Source of the DNA: Pseudomonas sp. | GTDB taxonomy: Bacteria > Pseudomonadota > Gammaproteobacteria > Pseudomonadales > Pseudomonadaceae | Assembly (NCBI RefSeq): GCF_030690725.1 | Contig: NZ_JAUYGD010000044.1 | Location: forward strand, 62,001-126,000 | DNA: 64,000 bases | Direction: 5' to 3' | Shown here: positions 40,418 through 49,054 of the stretch, in pieces | Numbering within the stretch: the stretch's first letter is position 1 | Layout: each line of letters begins with the position of its first letter | Notes under the pieces: generated by a model | Databases searched by the model: none | The model's input: only the letters and a program-made list of their open reading frames with translations | What the model was told of the DNA's origin: nothing | Translations under genes and position numbers: made by a program

Positions 40418-40981
40418 ATGACCGCAGATCGCATCGGAGAACGTTTGCGCCGCTACCGGCGGGCCGCGAAGAAGACCCTGAATGAAGTCGCAAGCGAATC
40501 GGGGCTCACCGCCAGCTTCCTCTCCCAGGCCGAGCGCAACCTGACCGGCATCTCGATTTCCTCATTGGCCAGCATCGCCAAGTCGCTCGACATCCCGCTC
40601 AACGTGCTGTTCGATCAACCGCCGCAACCTGAACCCGACTCGCACCAGGGCGAACGGGTGCGCTACACCATCGAAGGCCAGCCCCTGGCCTATGAGCGGC
40701 TTTCCAGCAGCTTCCCGGGCAACCAGCTGAACGCAGTAAAAATGAGCATGCCAGTCGGCTACCAATCCGAGCTGATCGCCCATGAAGGTGCCGAATTTGC
40801 CTACGTGTTATCCGGCAAGATTCTCTACACCATCGACGGCCGCCAGTACCCATTAAGCGCGGGCGACTCAGTGCACTTCGATGCCGGCAAGGCCCACCGT
40901 CTGGCCAATGTCGGTAACGAGGTAGCGGAAATGCTGGCCATCACCACCCTCAGCCTGTTCGACGACCACAGCACGCCCTGA
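40418..40981 (+). CDS. psdR: XRE-cupin transcriptional repressor PsdR
   Basis: This 187-residue regulator has an N-terminal XRE helix-turn-helix (about 6-62, RIGERLRRYRRAAKKTLNEVA, LTASFLSQAERNLTGISI) and a C-terminal cupin (about 105-175, HEGAEFAYVLSGKILYTIDG, GDSVHFDAGKAHRLAN). In P. aeruginosa PsdR represses mdpA and the dpp transporter, and psdR loss boosts peptide use and growth of quorum-sensing cheaters. Its location between mdpA and dppA3 is the same here. The cupin likely binds a small-molecule signal, perhaps a dipeptide; that is inference. Confidence 0.92.
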   Translation: MTADRIGERLRRYRRAAKKTLNEVASESGLTASFLSQAERNLTGISISSLASIAKSLDIPLNVLFDQPPQPEPDSHQGERVRYTIEGQPLAYERLSSSFPGNQLNAVKMSMPVGYQSELIAHEGAEFAYVLSGKILYTIDGRQYPLSAGDSVHFDAGKAHRLANVGNEVAEMLAITTLSLFDDHSTP

Positions 40982-41028
40982 CCCCGATAACGGGTGCACG
41001 CTAGCACAGTGTGATGACAACAAATGTT

Positions 41029-41075
41029 AGTAGCGCTTAATTTTTGTTGACCTCAATTTCAGCATGACTTAATTT
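41029..41075 (+). promoter_or_regulatory. dppA3 promoter with paired putative PsdR operators
   Basis: TTGACC (41047-41052) and TAATTT (41070-41075) have a 17-bp spacer, a strong sigma-70 promoter. Motif copies AGTAGCGCTTAATT (41029-41042) and AGCATGACTTAATT (41061-41074) lie just upstream of -35 and over -10, 32 bp start to start. Binding at both would block RNA polymerase. The deduced leader to dppA3 is about 140 nt and contains a small GAGCG-tttt-CGCTC hairpin. Confidence 0.75.
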
Positions 41076-41221
41076 CGAGCGCGACAGGTTGCTGAGCGTT
41101 TTCGCTCCACCGCAGCTCTGGGCCGGCCTATTCACCCGATAGGGCGGAACGCAGCGGTGCTGATCACAGCCCACGAGGCTGACCCTCAATGACGCCCAAA
41201 AAAAGAATAAATGAGGTACTC

Positions 41222-42820
41222 ATGCGCACTCACACGTCCATCCAGGCCATGCTCGTTGCCGGACTGTTTCTCGGCTCGACTTACGCATCCGCCAGCAACC
41301 TCGTGTACTGCTCCGAAGGCAGCCCCGGCGGCTTCGACCCAGGCCAGTACACCACCGGCACCGATTTTGATGCAGCCTCGGAAACTCTGTTCAACCGCCT
41401 CGCCCAGTTCGAGCGCGGCAGCACCCTGGCCGTACCGGCCCTGGCGACTGAATGGCAGGCCAGTGAAGACGGCCTCAGCTATATCTTCAAACTGCGTCCC
41501 GGGGTGAAATTCCACAGCACCGACTACTTCACCCCCAGCCGCACGTTCAACGCTGACGACGTGGTTTTCACCTTCCAGCGCATGCTCGACAAGGATCATC
41601 CATTCCGTAAGGCCTATCCGACCGAGTTCCCCTACTTCACCGACATGGGTCTGGACAAGAACATCGCCAAGGTGGAGAAAGTCGACGACCTCAGCGTGCG
41701 CTTCACCCTCAATAACGTGGACGCGGCCTTTATCCAGAACCTGGCGATGAACTTCGCCGCCATCCACTCCGCCGAATACGCAGAGCAGTTGCTCAAGGCC
41801 GGCAAGGCCGCCGACATCAACCAGAAGCCGATCGGCACCGGCCCGTTTGTGTTCAACCGCTACCAGAAAGATGCGCAGATCCGCTTCAAGGGCAACAAGG
41901 ACTACTGGCTGCCGGAAGATGTGCAGATCGACAACCTGATCTTCGCCATCAACACCGACGCCTCGGTGCGTGCGCAAAAGCTCAAGGCTGGCGAATGCCA
42001 GGTCACCCTCAACCCGCGCCCGGCTGACCTTGCCGCGCTGCAAAAAGACCCGAATCTGCAGGTGCCGAGCCAGCCTGGCTTCAACCTGGGTTACATCGCC
42101 TACAACGTGACCCGCGCCCCCTTCGACAAAGTCGAAGTGCGTCAGGCACTGGACATGGCCATCGACAAACCGGCGATCATCAGCGCGGTCTACCAGGGCG
42201 CCGGGCAACTGGCGGTCAACGCCATGCCACCGACCCAGTGGTCCTATGACGAAAGCATTAACGCTATCCCGCAAGACATCGAGCAAGCCAAGGCCCTGCT
42301 CAAGCAAGCTGGCGTTACCGAAGGCACCAAGATCACCCTGTGGGCCATGCCCGTGCAGCGTCCGTATAACCCCAACGCCAAATTGATGGCCGAAATGCTC
42401 CAGGCCGACTGGGCCAAGGTCGGCATCAAGGCAGAAATCGTCAGCTACGAGTGGGGCGAGTACATCAAGCGCGCCCATGCCGGCGAGCATGACGCCATGC
42501 TGATTGGCTGGACCGGCGACAACGGTGACCCGGACAACTGGCTGGGCACCCTATACGGCTGCGACTCGGTCAACGGCAACAACTTCTCCAAATGGTGCGA
42601 TGCCGGCTACGACAAGATCGTCAAGCAGGCCAAGGCCGTTACCGATCGCGACGCCCGCAGCGAGCTGTATCAGCAGGCGCAGCAGATCATCCAGCAACAA
42701 CTGCCGATCTCCCCGATCGCGCACTCAACGGTCTACCAGCCCATGCGCAACAGCGTAGAAGGCTTCGAGATCAGCCCCTTCGGGCGCAACAGCTTCTACG
42801 GCGTCAGCAACAAACGCTGA
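41222..42820 (+). CDS. dppA3: Dipeptide ABC transporter substrate-binding protein (DppA3-type)
   Basis: This 532-residue SBP_bac_5 protein has a signal peptide (about 1-24, VAGLFLGSTYASA) and mature LVYCSEGSPGGFDPGQYTTGTDFDAASETLFNRL. Most of its sequence matches the 37365 paralog, a clear tandem-type duplication separated by mdpA-psdR. The start MRTHTSIQAML is preceded by GAGG at 6 nt; the 11-codon upstream frame is rejected. It heads the operon dppA3-opdP-dppA4-dppBCDF. An A-rich run AAAAAAAGAATAA directly before the ribosome site could bind Hfq/Crc. Confidence 0.93.
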   Translation: MRTHTSIQAMLVAGLFLGSTYASASNLVYCSEGSPGGFDPGQYTTGTDFDAASETLFNRLAQFERGSTLAVPALATEWQASEDGLSYIFKLRPGVKFHSTDYFTPSRTFNADDVVFTFQRMLDKDHPFRKAYPTEFPYFTDMGLDKNIAKVEKVDDLSVRFTLNNVDAAFIQNLAMNFAAIHSAEYAEQLLKAGKAADINQKPIGTGPFVFNRYQKDAQIRFKGNKDYWLPEDVQIDNLIFAINTDASVRAQKLKAGECQVTLNPRPADLAALQKDPNLQVPSQPGFNLGYIAYNVTRAPFDKVEVRQALDMAIDKPAIISAVYQGAGQLAVNAMPPTQWSYDESINAIPQDIEQAKALLKQAGVTEGTKITLWAMPVQRPYNPNAKLMAEMLQADWAKVGIKAEIVSYEWGEYIKRAHAGEHDAMLIGWTGDNGDPDNWLGTLYGCDSVNGNNFSKWCDAGYDKIVKQAKAVTDRDARSELYQQAQQIIQQQLPISPIAHSTVYQPMRNSVEGFEISPFGRNSFYGVSNKR

Positions 42821-43036
42821 GAACGTGCACCAACGGCGGGCCAGTGCGCCCGCCGAACACCTAATAAAAACGACTGTATTCCTCGTCCGGCCACCACCGG
42901 CTGAGTGTTTCGTAGCTGCCAAAACGTTCGCAAGAATGCGCTTTCCGAGCGTTGCCGGGGCTGTTTCGCCCCTGCGACAGGTAGTCCGTATGAGCACTCC
43001 TTGCCTAATAAAAAAGCCGTTACAGGAGCCCAACAG
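42821..43036 (+). other. dppA3-opdP intercistronic region with hairpins
   Basis: The 216-bp gap has no supported gene. It holds GGCGGGC (42835-42841) / GCCCGCC (42848-42854), a 7-bp stem without a T run, 14 bp after the dppA3 stop, and a smaller GGGGC-tgtttc-GCCCC hairpin near 42960. Two AATAAAAA-type runs (near 42863 and 43007) precede the opdP ribosome site AGGAG. It may set the ratio of binding protein to porin or contain an opdP promoter that I cannot define. Confidence 0.45.
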
Positions 43037-44407
43037 ATGACATTCGCCCTTCGCACCAGCATTCCTTTAAGCCTCGCCCTGCTTGCCCTCAGCGGTTACA
43101 GCCAGGCTGCCGAGATCAGCAACCAGGCCGACAACGCCAGCGGCTTTTTCGCAGGCCAGAGCCTAACCCTCAGCACCCGCAACTTTGCCGCCCGTGAGCG
43201 TTTCAAGGGGCACTTCGGCCTGAACATCCCCAAGGATGGCGGCCCGCAGTTCACCCAGTCGCGCGACACCTGGGTGCAGGGCACACAGCTCAAGTACAGC
43301 TCCGGTTACACCCAGGGCACGGTCGGTTTCGGCATCGATGTGGCGGCGTTCAATGCCATCAACCTGGAACGCGGCAAGGGCCGTATTGCCGGCGGCGGCA
43401 ACCGCACCCTGGCCGACAGCAACGGTCATGGCCAGGAGCACTGGTCCAAACTCGGCATCGCCAACCTGCGCGCGCGTATTTCCCGCAGCGAACTCAAAGC
43501 CGGACGCTTTATGGTCGAGACGCCGGTGTTCAACTCCATCGGCAACCGCGCCCTGCCCTCCAGCTTCAATGGCGTCGGACTGGTCAGCGAAGAGCTGGAC
43601 AACCTCAGCCTGCAGGCGGGGAGCTTTCGCCGCACCAGCCCGCGTACCGGCGCAGGCGATGAAGCCCTGACCACCGAATACGGCACTCGCCAAGCCGAAG
43701 GCGAGCGCTACAACTACCTGGGCGGCAACTACAAGGCGCTGGATAACCTAGAAGTTGCGCTGTATGGCGGGCGTTTTGAAGACATCTGGGACCAGTACTA
43801 CCTGGGCATTACCCACGACCTCGGTGACCGCGAGCAACTGTCCCTGCGCACGGCCTTCAACGGCTACCACACCCGTGACAGTGGCGCGCGTGAAGCCGGT
43901 TATATCGACAACAACACCTGGAGCCTGGCCTTCACCCTTGGGCATCAGGCTCACGACCTGACCCTGGCCTGGCAACAGGTCGATGGCGATGAATACTTTG
44001 ATTACGTGCACGAAACGTCCGCTATCTACCTGGCCAACTCGCTGCTTTCCGACTACAACGGCCCGAACGAGAAATCCGCGCAGATCCGCTATGAAACGGA
44101 TTGGAGCTATTTCGGCATACCCGGGCTGAGCACCATGGCCTGGTACGCCAAAGGTTGGGATATCGACGGCACCCACTACGACGGCGGACGCAATGGCGCC
44201 CACGCCAACTACGCCGACGTGCTCAGCCAGGACGGTGAAAAACACCGCGAGTACGGGCTGATGGCGAGCTACAAGGTGCAGAGCGGAACCATCAAGGACA
44301 GCACGTTCAAGGTCACCTATATGTCGCACAAGGCCAGCCAGAACCAGGCTGATGGCAGCGTCAACGAGCTGCGCATCGTCAGCACCCTGCCCTTTGACCT
44401 GCTTTAA
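43037..44407 (+). CDS. opdP: OprD-family peptide porin OpdP
   Basis: This 456-residue outer-membrane porin of the OprD family has a signal peptide (about 1-24, ending SGYSQAA). It contains SGFFAGQSLTLSTRNF near the start, KYSSGYTQGTVGFGIDV, AGRFMVETPVF and a C-terminal beta-strand ending STLPFDLL. In P. aeruginosa OpdP (PA4501) takes up Gly-Glu dipeptides and carbapenems and lies at this place in the dpp operon, which supports the call. The start MTFALRTSIPL with AGGAG was chosen over a 44-codon extension. Confidence 0.9.
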   Translation: MTFALRTSIPLSLALLALSGYSQAAEISNQADNASGFFAGQSLTLSTRNFAARERFKGHFGLNIPKDGGPQFTQSRDTWVQGTQLKYSSGYTQGTVGFGIDVAAFNAINLERGKGRIAGGGNRTLADSNGHGQEHWSKLGIANLRARISRSELKAGRFMVETPVFNSIGNRALPSSFNGVGLVSEELDNLSLQAGSFRRTSPRTGAGDEALTTEYGTRQAEGERYNYLGGNYKALDNLEVALYGGRFEDIWDQYYLGITHDLGDREQLSLRTAFNGYHTRDSGAREAGYIDNNTWSLAFTLGHQAHDLTLAWQQVDGDEYFDYVHETSAIYLANSLLSDYNGPNEKSAQIRYETDWSYFGIPGLSTMAWYAKGWDIDGTHYDGGRNGAHANYADVLSQDGEKHREYGLMASYKVQSGTIKDSTFKVTYMSHKASQNQADGSVNELRIVSTLPFDLL

Positions 44408-44424
44408 GCACCGGGAGAATCAGC

Positions 44425-46014
44425 ATGCACTTGAACCTACGCCACCTCCCTCTGCTACTCGCTTTCGGCTGCACAGCCATCCAGGCAAAACCACTGGTGG
44501 TGTGCACCGAGGCGGCGCCGGAAGGCTTCGATATCGTGCAATACACCACGGCGGTAACCGCAGATGCGGCGTCTGAAGCGCTGTTTGATCGCCTGGTGCG
44601 CTTCAAACCCGGCACCACCGAAATCGAGCCGGCCCTGGCCGAGCGCTGGGACATCAGCCCCGATGGGCTGAGCTACACCTTCCACCTGCGTAAAGGGGTG
44701 AAGTTTCACCACACCGCCTGGTTTACCCCCAGCCGCGAAATGAACGCCGATGATGTGCTCTGGAGCATCCAGCGCCAGCATGACCCCAAGCACCCTTGGC
44801 ATGCTCAGGCCAACCGCGGCTTCCCGTATTTCGAGGCCATGGAATTCGGCAAGCTGATTGCCCGCATCGAAAAACTCGACGAGCACCGCGTGCGCTTCGT
44901 GCTCAATCAGCCGCAGGCGCCCTTCCTCGCGGATATGGCCATGGGCTTTACCTCGATCTACTCCGCCGAGTATGCCGAGCAGCTACTCAAGACCGGCAAG
45001 CAGGAGCTACTCAACAGCCAACCGGTCGGCACCGGGCCGTTCGTGCTGCAGCGCTACGCCAAGGATGCTCAGGTGCGCTACAGCAGCCACCCGGACTACT
45101 GGGATGGCGAGCCGGCGTCGGAAAAACTGCTGTTTGCCATCACCACCGACCCCAATGTGCGCATCCAGCAGCTGCGCGCGGGGGCCTGCAATATCGCCCT
45201 GTATCCGCGCCCCTTTGATATGCCGGCGCTCAAGGCCGATAAGCAATTGAAGGTACTGGAGCTGGATTCGCTGCTGACCGCCTATGTTGCCCTCAATGTG
45301 CGCCATAAACCGCTGGACGATGTGCGCGTGCGTCAGGCGATCAACCTGGCGTTCGACAAGCAGGCCTACCTCGGTGCGCAGTTTGGCGCCGACGGTGCAA
45401 GCCCGGCCGTCGCGCCCTACCCCTCGACGCTGCTTGGCTATGACAATCAGCTTGAGGGCTGGCCCCACGACCCTCAGCGCGCCCGTCAATTACTCGCAGA
45501 AGCAGGCCACGCGAATGGCATCAGCCTGTCGATCTGGACGCGCCCAGGCGGCGGCCCAACCAACCCCAACCCATCACTCGGCGCACAGATGCTGCAAGCC
45601 GACCTGGCGGCAGTCGGCATTAAAACCGACATCCGCGTGATGGAATGGGGCGAGCTGATCAAGCGCGCGAAGAACGGCGAACACGACCTGGTGTTTATGG
45701 GCTGGGCCGGCGATAACGGCGACCCGGATAACTTCCTCACCCCCAACCTCTCTTGCGCCGCCGCGCAGAGCGGCGAGAACCAGGCCGGCTGGTGTGATAG
45801 CGAGTTCGACAGATTGATCACCCAGGCCCGGGAAACCATCGAACCACAGCAGCGCGCTGCGCTGTACCGCCAGGCGCTGGGAATTTTCCATCAGCAGGCA
45901 CCGTGGATTCCCCAGGCTCACCCCAAGCAATTCAGTGCGGTCAGTGGTGATGTCGAGGGTTTTACCCTCAGCCCCATGGGCTCGAACAATTACGCCAAGG
46001 TAAAGCGGCACTGA
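44425..46014 (+). CDS. dppA4: Dipeptide/oligopeptide substrate-binding protein (DppA4-type)
   Basis: This 529-residue SBP_bac_5 protein has a signal peptide (about 1-21, ending AIQA). It shares the fold and many segments with the other two DppA proteins (YTFHLRKGVKFHHTAWF, EYAEQLLKTGKQELL) but is clearly more divergent, for example CTEAAPEGFDIVQYTTAV. It likely has a different peptide preference, which is inference. It lies 17 bp after opdP and 131 bp before dppB, with a strong hairpin between. Confidence 0.92.
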   Translation: MHLNLRHLPLLLAFGCTAIQAKPLVVCTEAAPEGFDIVQYTTAVTADAASEALFDRLVRFKPGTTEIEPALAERWDISPDGLSYTFHLRKGVKFHHTAWFTPSREMNADDVLWSIQRQHDPKHPWHAQANRGFPYFEAMEFGKLIARIEKLDEHRVRFVLNQPQAPFLADMAMGFTSIYSAEYAEQLLKTGKQELLNSQPVGTGPFVLQRYAKDAQVRYSSHPDYWDGEPASEKLLFAITTDPNVRIQQLRAGACNIALYPRPFDMPALKADKQLKVLELDSLLTAYVALNVRHKPLDDVRVRQAINLAFDKQAYLGAQFGADGASPAVAPYPSTLLGYDNQLEGWPHDPQRARQLLAEAGHANGISLSIWTRPGGGPTNPNPSLGAQMLQADLAAVGIKTDIRVMEWGELIKRAKNGEHDLVFMGWAGDNGDPDNFLTPNLSCAAAQSGENQAGWCDSEFDRLITQARETIEPQQRAALYRQALGIFHQQAPWIPQAHPKQFSAVSGDVEGFTLSPMGSNNYAKVKRH

Positions 46015-46040
46015 TTCTGCAAGCCGTACTCAAAACAGGG

Positions 46041-46073
46041 GCCACTGACGCGCACCAGCTGCGCGCCAGTGGC
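46041..46073 (+). promoter_or_regulatory. Intercistronic stem-loop, dppA4-dppB
   Basis: The 14-bp stem GCCACTGACGCGCA (46041-46054) / TGCGCGCCAGTGGC (46060-46073) has one mismatch and a CCAGC loop; no T run follows. Such hairpins often protect the abundant upstream binding-protein mRNA and lower expression of the permease genes; that role is inferred. Confidence 0.6.
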
Positions 46074-46145
46074 AGATCGACACAATATGCCCGCGGCCCA
46101 CGTAGCCGTTGGCGCGAATACACTGATGCGGAGTAACAAACACCC

Positions 46146-47156
46146 ATGTTTGCTTTTATCGCACGCCGCTTGGGATTGCTGATCCCCACCTTCTTCGGCG
46201 TTACCTTGCTGACCTTTGCACTGATCCGCATGATCCCCGGCGACCCGGTGGAAGTGATGATGGGCGAACGCCGGGTCGACCCGGAAATGCACGCCCAGGC
46301 CATGGAGCGCCTGGGTTTGAACAAGCCGCTGTATGCCCAGTACTTCGACTATATCGGCAAGCTGGCCCAGGGCGACCTGGGTGAGTCGCTGCGTACCCGC
46401 ACCAGCGTCTGGGACGAATTCACCACGCTGTTTCCCGCCACCCTGGAATTGTCCCTCGCCGCCCTGCTGTTCGCCGGCACCCTGGGGCTGATCGCCGGAG
46501 TGATTGCTGCACTGAAACGGGGCTCGCTGTTCGACCATGGGGTGATGGGCATATCGCTGGCCGGTTATTCCATGCCGATTTTCTGGTGGGGCCTGCTGCT
46601 GATCATGTTCTTCTCGGTATGGCTGGGCTGGACGCCCGTGTCCGGGCGCATCGACCTGCTGTACGACATCCCGCCGGTCACCGGTTTTATGCTGATCGAC
46701 ACTTTGCTCAGCGACGAAGAAGGCGCATTTGTCGACGCCCTGCGCCATCTGATCCTGCCGGCCATCGTGCTCGGCACCATCCCGCTGGCGGTAATCGCCC
46801 GCATGACCCGCTCGGCGATGCTCGAAGTGCTGCGCGAGGACTATGTACGCACCGCCCGCGCCAAGGGCCTGTCGCCGGCCCGCGTGGTGTTTGTGCACGG
46901 CCTGCGTAATGCACTGATTCCGGTGCTCACGGTGTTCGGCTTGCAGGTCGGCGCGCTGCTGGCCGGTGCGGTACTGACCGAAACCATCTTCTCCTGGCCG
47001 GGCATCGGCAAATGGCTGATCGAGTCGATTGGCGCGCGTGACTACCCGGTGGTGCAGAACGGCATTTTGCTGATCGCCTGCCTGGTGATCTTGGTCAACT
47101 TCGTGGTGGACATCCTCTACGGATTAGCCAACCCACGCATTCGCCATCAGCGCTAA
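46146..47156 (+). CDS. dppB: Dipeptide ABC transporter permease DppB
   Basis: This 336-residue inner-membrane permease of the DppB/OppB family has about six helices. Its N-terminus MFAFIARRLGLLIPTFFGVT and the EAA loop region (VLREDYVRTARAKGLSPARVVFVHGLRNALIPV) are typical. It forms the channel together with DppC. It is the first of four contiguous dppBCDF genes (10 bp to dppC). Confidence 0.96.
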   Translation: MFAFIARRLGLLIPTFFGVTLLTFALIRMIPGDPVEVMMGERRVDPEMHAQAMERLGLNKPLYAQYFDYIGKLAQGDLGESLRTRTSVWDEFTTLFPATLELSLAALLFAGTLGLIAGVIAALKRGSLFDHGVMGISLAGYSMPIFWWGLLLIMFFSVWLGWTPVSGRIDLLYDIPPVTGFMLIDTLLSDEEGAFVDALRHLILPAIVLGTIPLAVIARMTRSAMLEVLREDYVRTARAKGLSPARVVFVHGLRNALIPVLTVFGLQVGALLAGAVLTETIFSWPGIGKWLIESIGARDYPVVQNGILLIACLVILVNFVVDILYGLANPRIRHQR

Positions 47157-47166
47157 GGAGAGCTCA

Positions 47167-48069
47167 ATGACCATGCACGCCACACTCGACCAATCGCTGT
47201 TCTACCCTTCGCCGCTCAAGGAATTCTGGCAGGCCTTCGCCCACAACAAGGGCGCAGTCGCCGGGCTGGCCTTTATGATCCTGCTGGTGATCTGTGCACT
47301 GTTTGCGCCGTGGATCGCGCCGCACGACCCCAGCGAGCAATACCGCGAATTCCTGCTCACCCCACCGGCCTGGCTGGAAGGTGGCCAGTTGCAGTTCCTG
47401 CTGGGCACCGATGAAGTCGGCCGCGACCTGCTGTCGCGGCTGATTCATGGCGCGCGGCTGTCGCTGCTGATCGGCCTGGCCTCGGTGCTGATGTCGCTGA
47501 TTCCCGGCATCCTTCTCGGGCTGGTCGCCGGTTTCTTTCCGCGCCTGCTCGGCCCGTCGATCATGCGTCTGATGGACATCATGCTGGCCCTGCCTTCGTT
47601 GCTGCTGGCAGTGGCCATCGTCGCCATCCTCGGCCCAGGGCTGATCAACACCATCTTCGCCATCGCCATCGTCTCGCTGCCGTCCTATGTGCGCCTGACC
47701 CGCGCCGCCGTGATGGGCGAGCTGAACCGCGACTATGTGACTGCCGCCCGCCTGGCCGGCGCCAGCCTGCCGCGGCTGATGTTTATCACCGTGCTGCCCA
47801 ACTGCATGGCACCGCTGATCGTGCAGGCCACCCTGAGCTTTTCCTCGGCGATTCTCGATGCCGCCGCCCTGGGCTTTCTCGGCCTCGGCGTACAACCGCC
47901 AACGCCTGAGTGGGGCACTATGCTGGCCTCGGCGCGCGACTATATCGAGCGGGCCTGGTGGGTGGTCAGCCTGCCGGGCCTGACCATTCTGCTCAGCGTG
48001 CTGGCAATCAATCTGATGGGCGACGGGCTGCGCGATGCACTCGACCCGAAACTCAAGAATGCGCAGTGA
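47167..48069 (+). CDS. dppC: Dipeptide ABC transporter permease DppC
   Basis: This 300-residue DppC/OppC permease has an N-terminal cytoplasmic segment ([19 protein letters not shown]), about six helices and the EAA loop ([33 protein letters not shown]). GGAG precedes the ATG. It pairs with DppB in the membrane. It is 10 bp before dppD. Confidence 0.96.
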   Translation: MTMHATLDQSLFYPSPLKEFWQAFAHNKGAVAGLAFMILLVICALFAPWIAPHDPSEQYREFLLTPPAWLEGGQLQFLLGTDEVGRDLLSRLIHGARLSLLIGLASVLMSLIPGILLGLVAGFFPRLLGPSIMRLMDIMLALPSLLLAVAIVAILGPGLINTIFAIAIVSLPSYVRLTRAAVMGELNRDYVTAARLAGASLPRLMFITVLPNCMAPLIVQATLSFSSAILDAAALGFLGLGVQPPTPEWGTMLASARDYIERAWWVVSLPGLTILLSVLAINLMGDGLRDALDPKLKNAQ

Positions 48070-48079
48070 GGAACCCCGC

Positions 48080-49054
48080 ATGAGCCTGTTGGATATCAAA
48101 AACCTCAGCGTGCGCTTCGGCGACGCCACTGCCATCCCGGTGGTCGACGGCCTCGACCTGTGCGTAGAAAAGGGCGAAGTGCTGGCGATTGTCGGCGAGT
48201 CCGGCTCCGGCAAATCGGTGACCATGATGGCGCTGATGGGCCTGATCGACGCCCCCGGCATCGTCACGGCCGACAGCCTGCAGTTCGACGGCACCGACAT
48301 GCTGCGCCTCAAGGGCCGTCAGCGTCGGCATATCATCGGCAAGGACCTGTCGATGGTCTTTCAGGACCCGATGACCGCACTCAACCCCAGCTTTACCGTG
48401 GGTTTTCAAATCGAGGAAGTGCTGCGCCAGCACCTTGGCCTCAAGGGCCAGGCCGCCCGCCAGCGCGCCTTGCAACTGCTCGACAAGGTGGAAATCCCCG
48501 CCGCCGCCAGCCGCCTGAATGCCTACCCGCACCAGCTTTCCGGTGGCATGAGCCAACGGGTGGCGATTGCCATGGCGATTGCCGCCGAACCGAAACTGCT
48601 GATCGCTGACGAACCGACCACGGCGCTGGATGTAACCATTCAGGCGCAGATCATGGACCTGCTGGTCAACCTGCAACGCGAACAGGACATGGGCCTGGTG
48701 CTGATCACCCACGACCTGGCCGTGGTGGCCGAAACCGCGCAGCGGGTCTGCGTAATGTATGCCGGGCAAGCGGTGGAAATCGGCAGCGTGCCGCAGCTGT
48801 TCAACGCCCCCAGCCACCCCTACACCGAGGCGCTGCTCAAGGCGATTCCCGAGCACAGCCAGGGCCAGCGCCGCCTGACCACCCTGCCCGGCATCGTTCC
48901 TGGGCGCTATGACCGCCCGGCAGGCTGCCTGCTGTCACCACGCTGCCCCTACGCCCAGACCCATTGCCGTGAACAACGGCCGACCCTGGATGCCCATGAA
49001 CGTGGCGCGGCGCGCTGCTTCTACCCGCTCAATCTGACTGCGGAGGTGGCCTGA
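48080..49054 (+). CDS. dppD: Dipeptide ABC transporter ATPase DppD
   Basis: This 324-residue ATPase of the OppD/DppD type has Walker A GESGSGKS, signature [16 protein letters not shown], Walker [13 protein letters not shown] and the C-terminal cysteine-rich oligopeptide-transporter tail ([14 protein letters not shown]), which binds an Fe-S cluster in this family. The start [14 protein letters not shown] was chosen over a frame that overlaps dppC. It overlaps dppF by 1 bp (TGATG). Confidence 0.96.
   Translation: MSLLDIKNLSVRFGDATAIPVVDGLDLCVEKGEVLAIVGESGSGKSVTMMALMGLIDAPGIVTADSLQFDGTDMLRLKGRQRRHIIGKDLSMVFQDPMTALNPSFTVGFQIEEVLRQHLGLKGQAARQRALQLLDKVEIPAAASRLNAYPHQLSGGMSQRVAIAMAIAAEPKLLIADEPTTALDVTIQAQIMDLLVNLQREQDMGLVLITHDLAVVAETAQRVCVMYAGQAVEIGSVPQLFNAPSHPYTEALLKAIPEHSQGQRRLTTLPGIVPGRYDRPAGCLLSPRCPYAQTHCREQRPTLDAHERGAARCFYPLNLTAEVA

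Noticed and set aside
41186..42490. A 434-codon minus-strand frame antisense to dppA3, and a similar one antisense to the 37365 paralog
   Set aside because: Both arise because the two dppA genes are similar; shared antisense frames follow from shared coding sequence.
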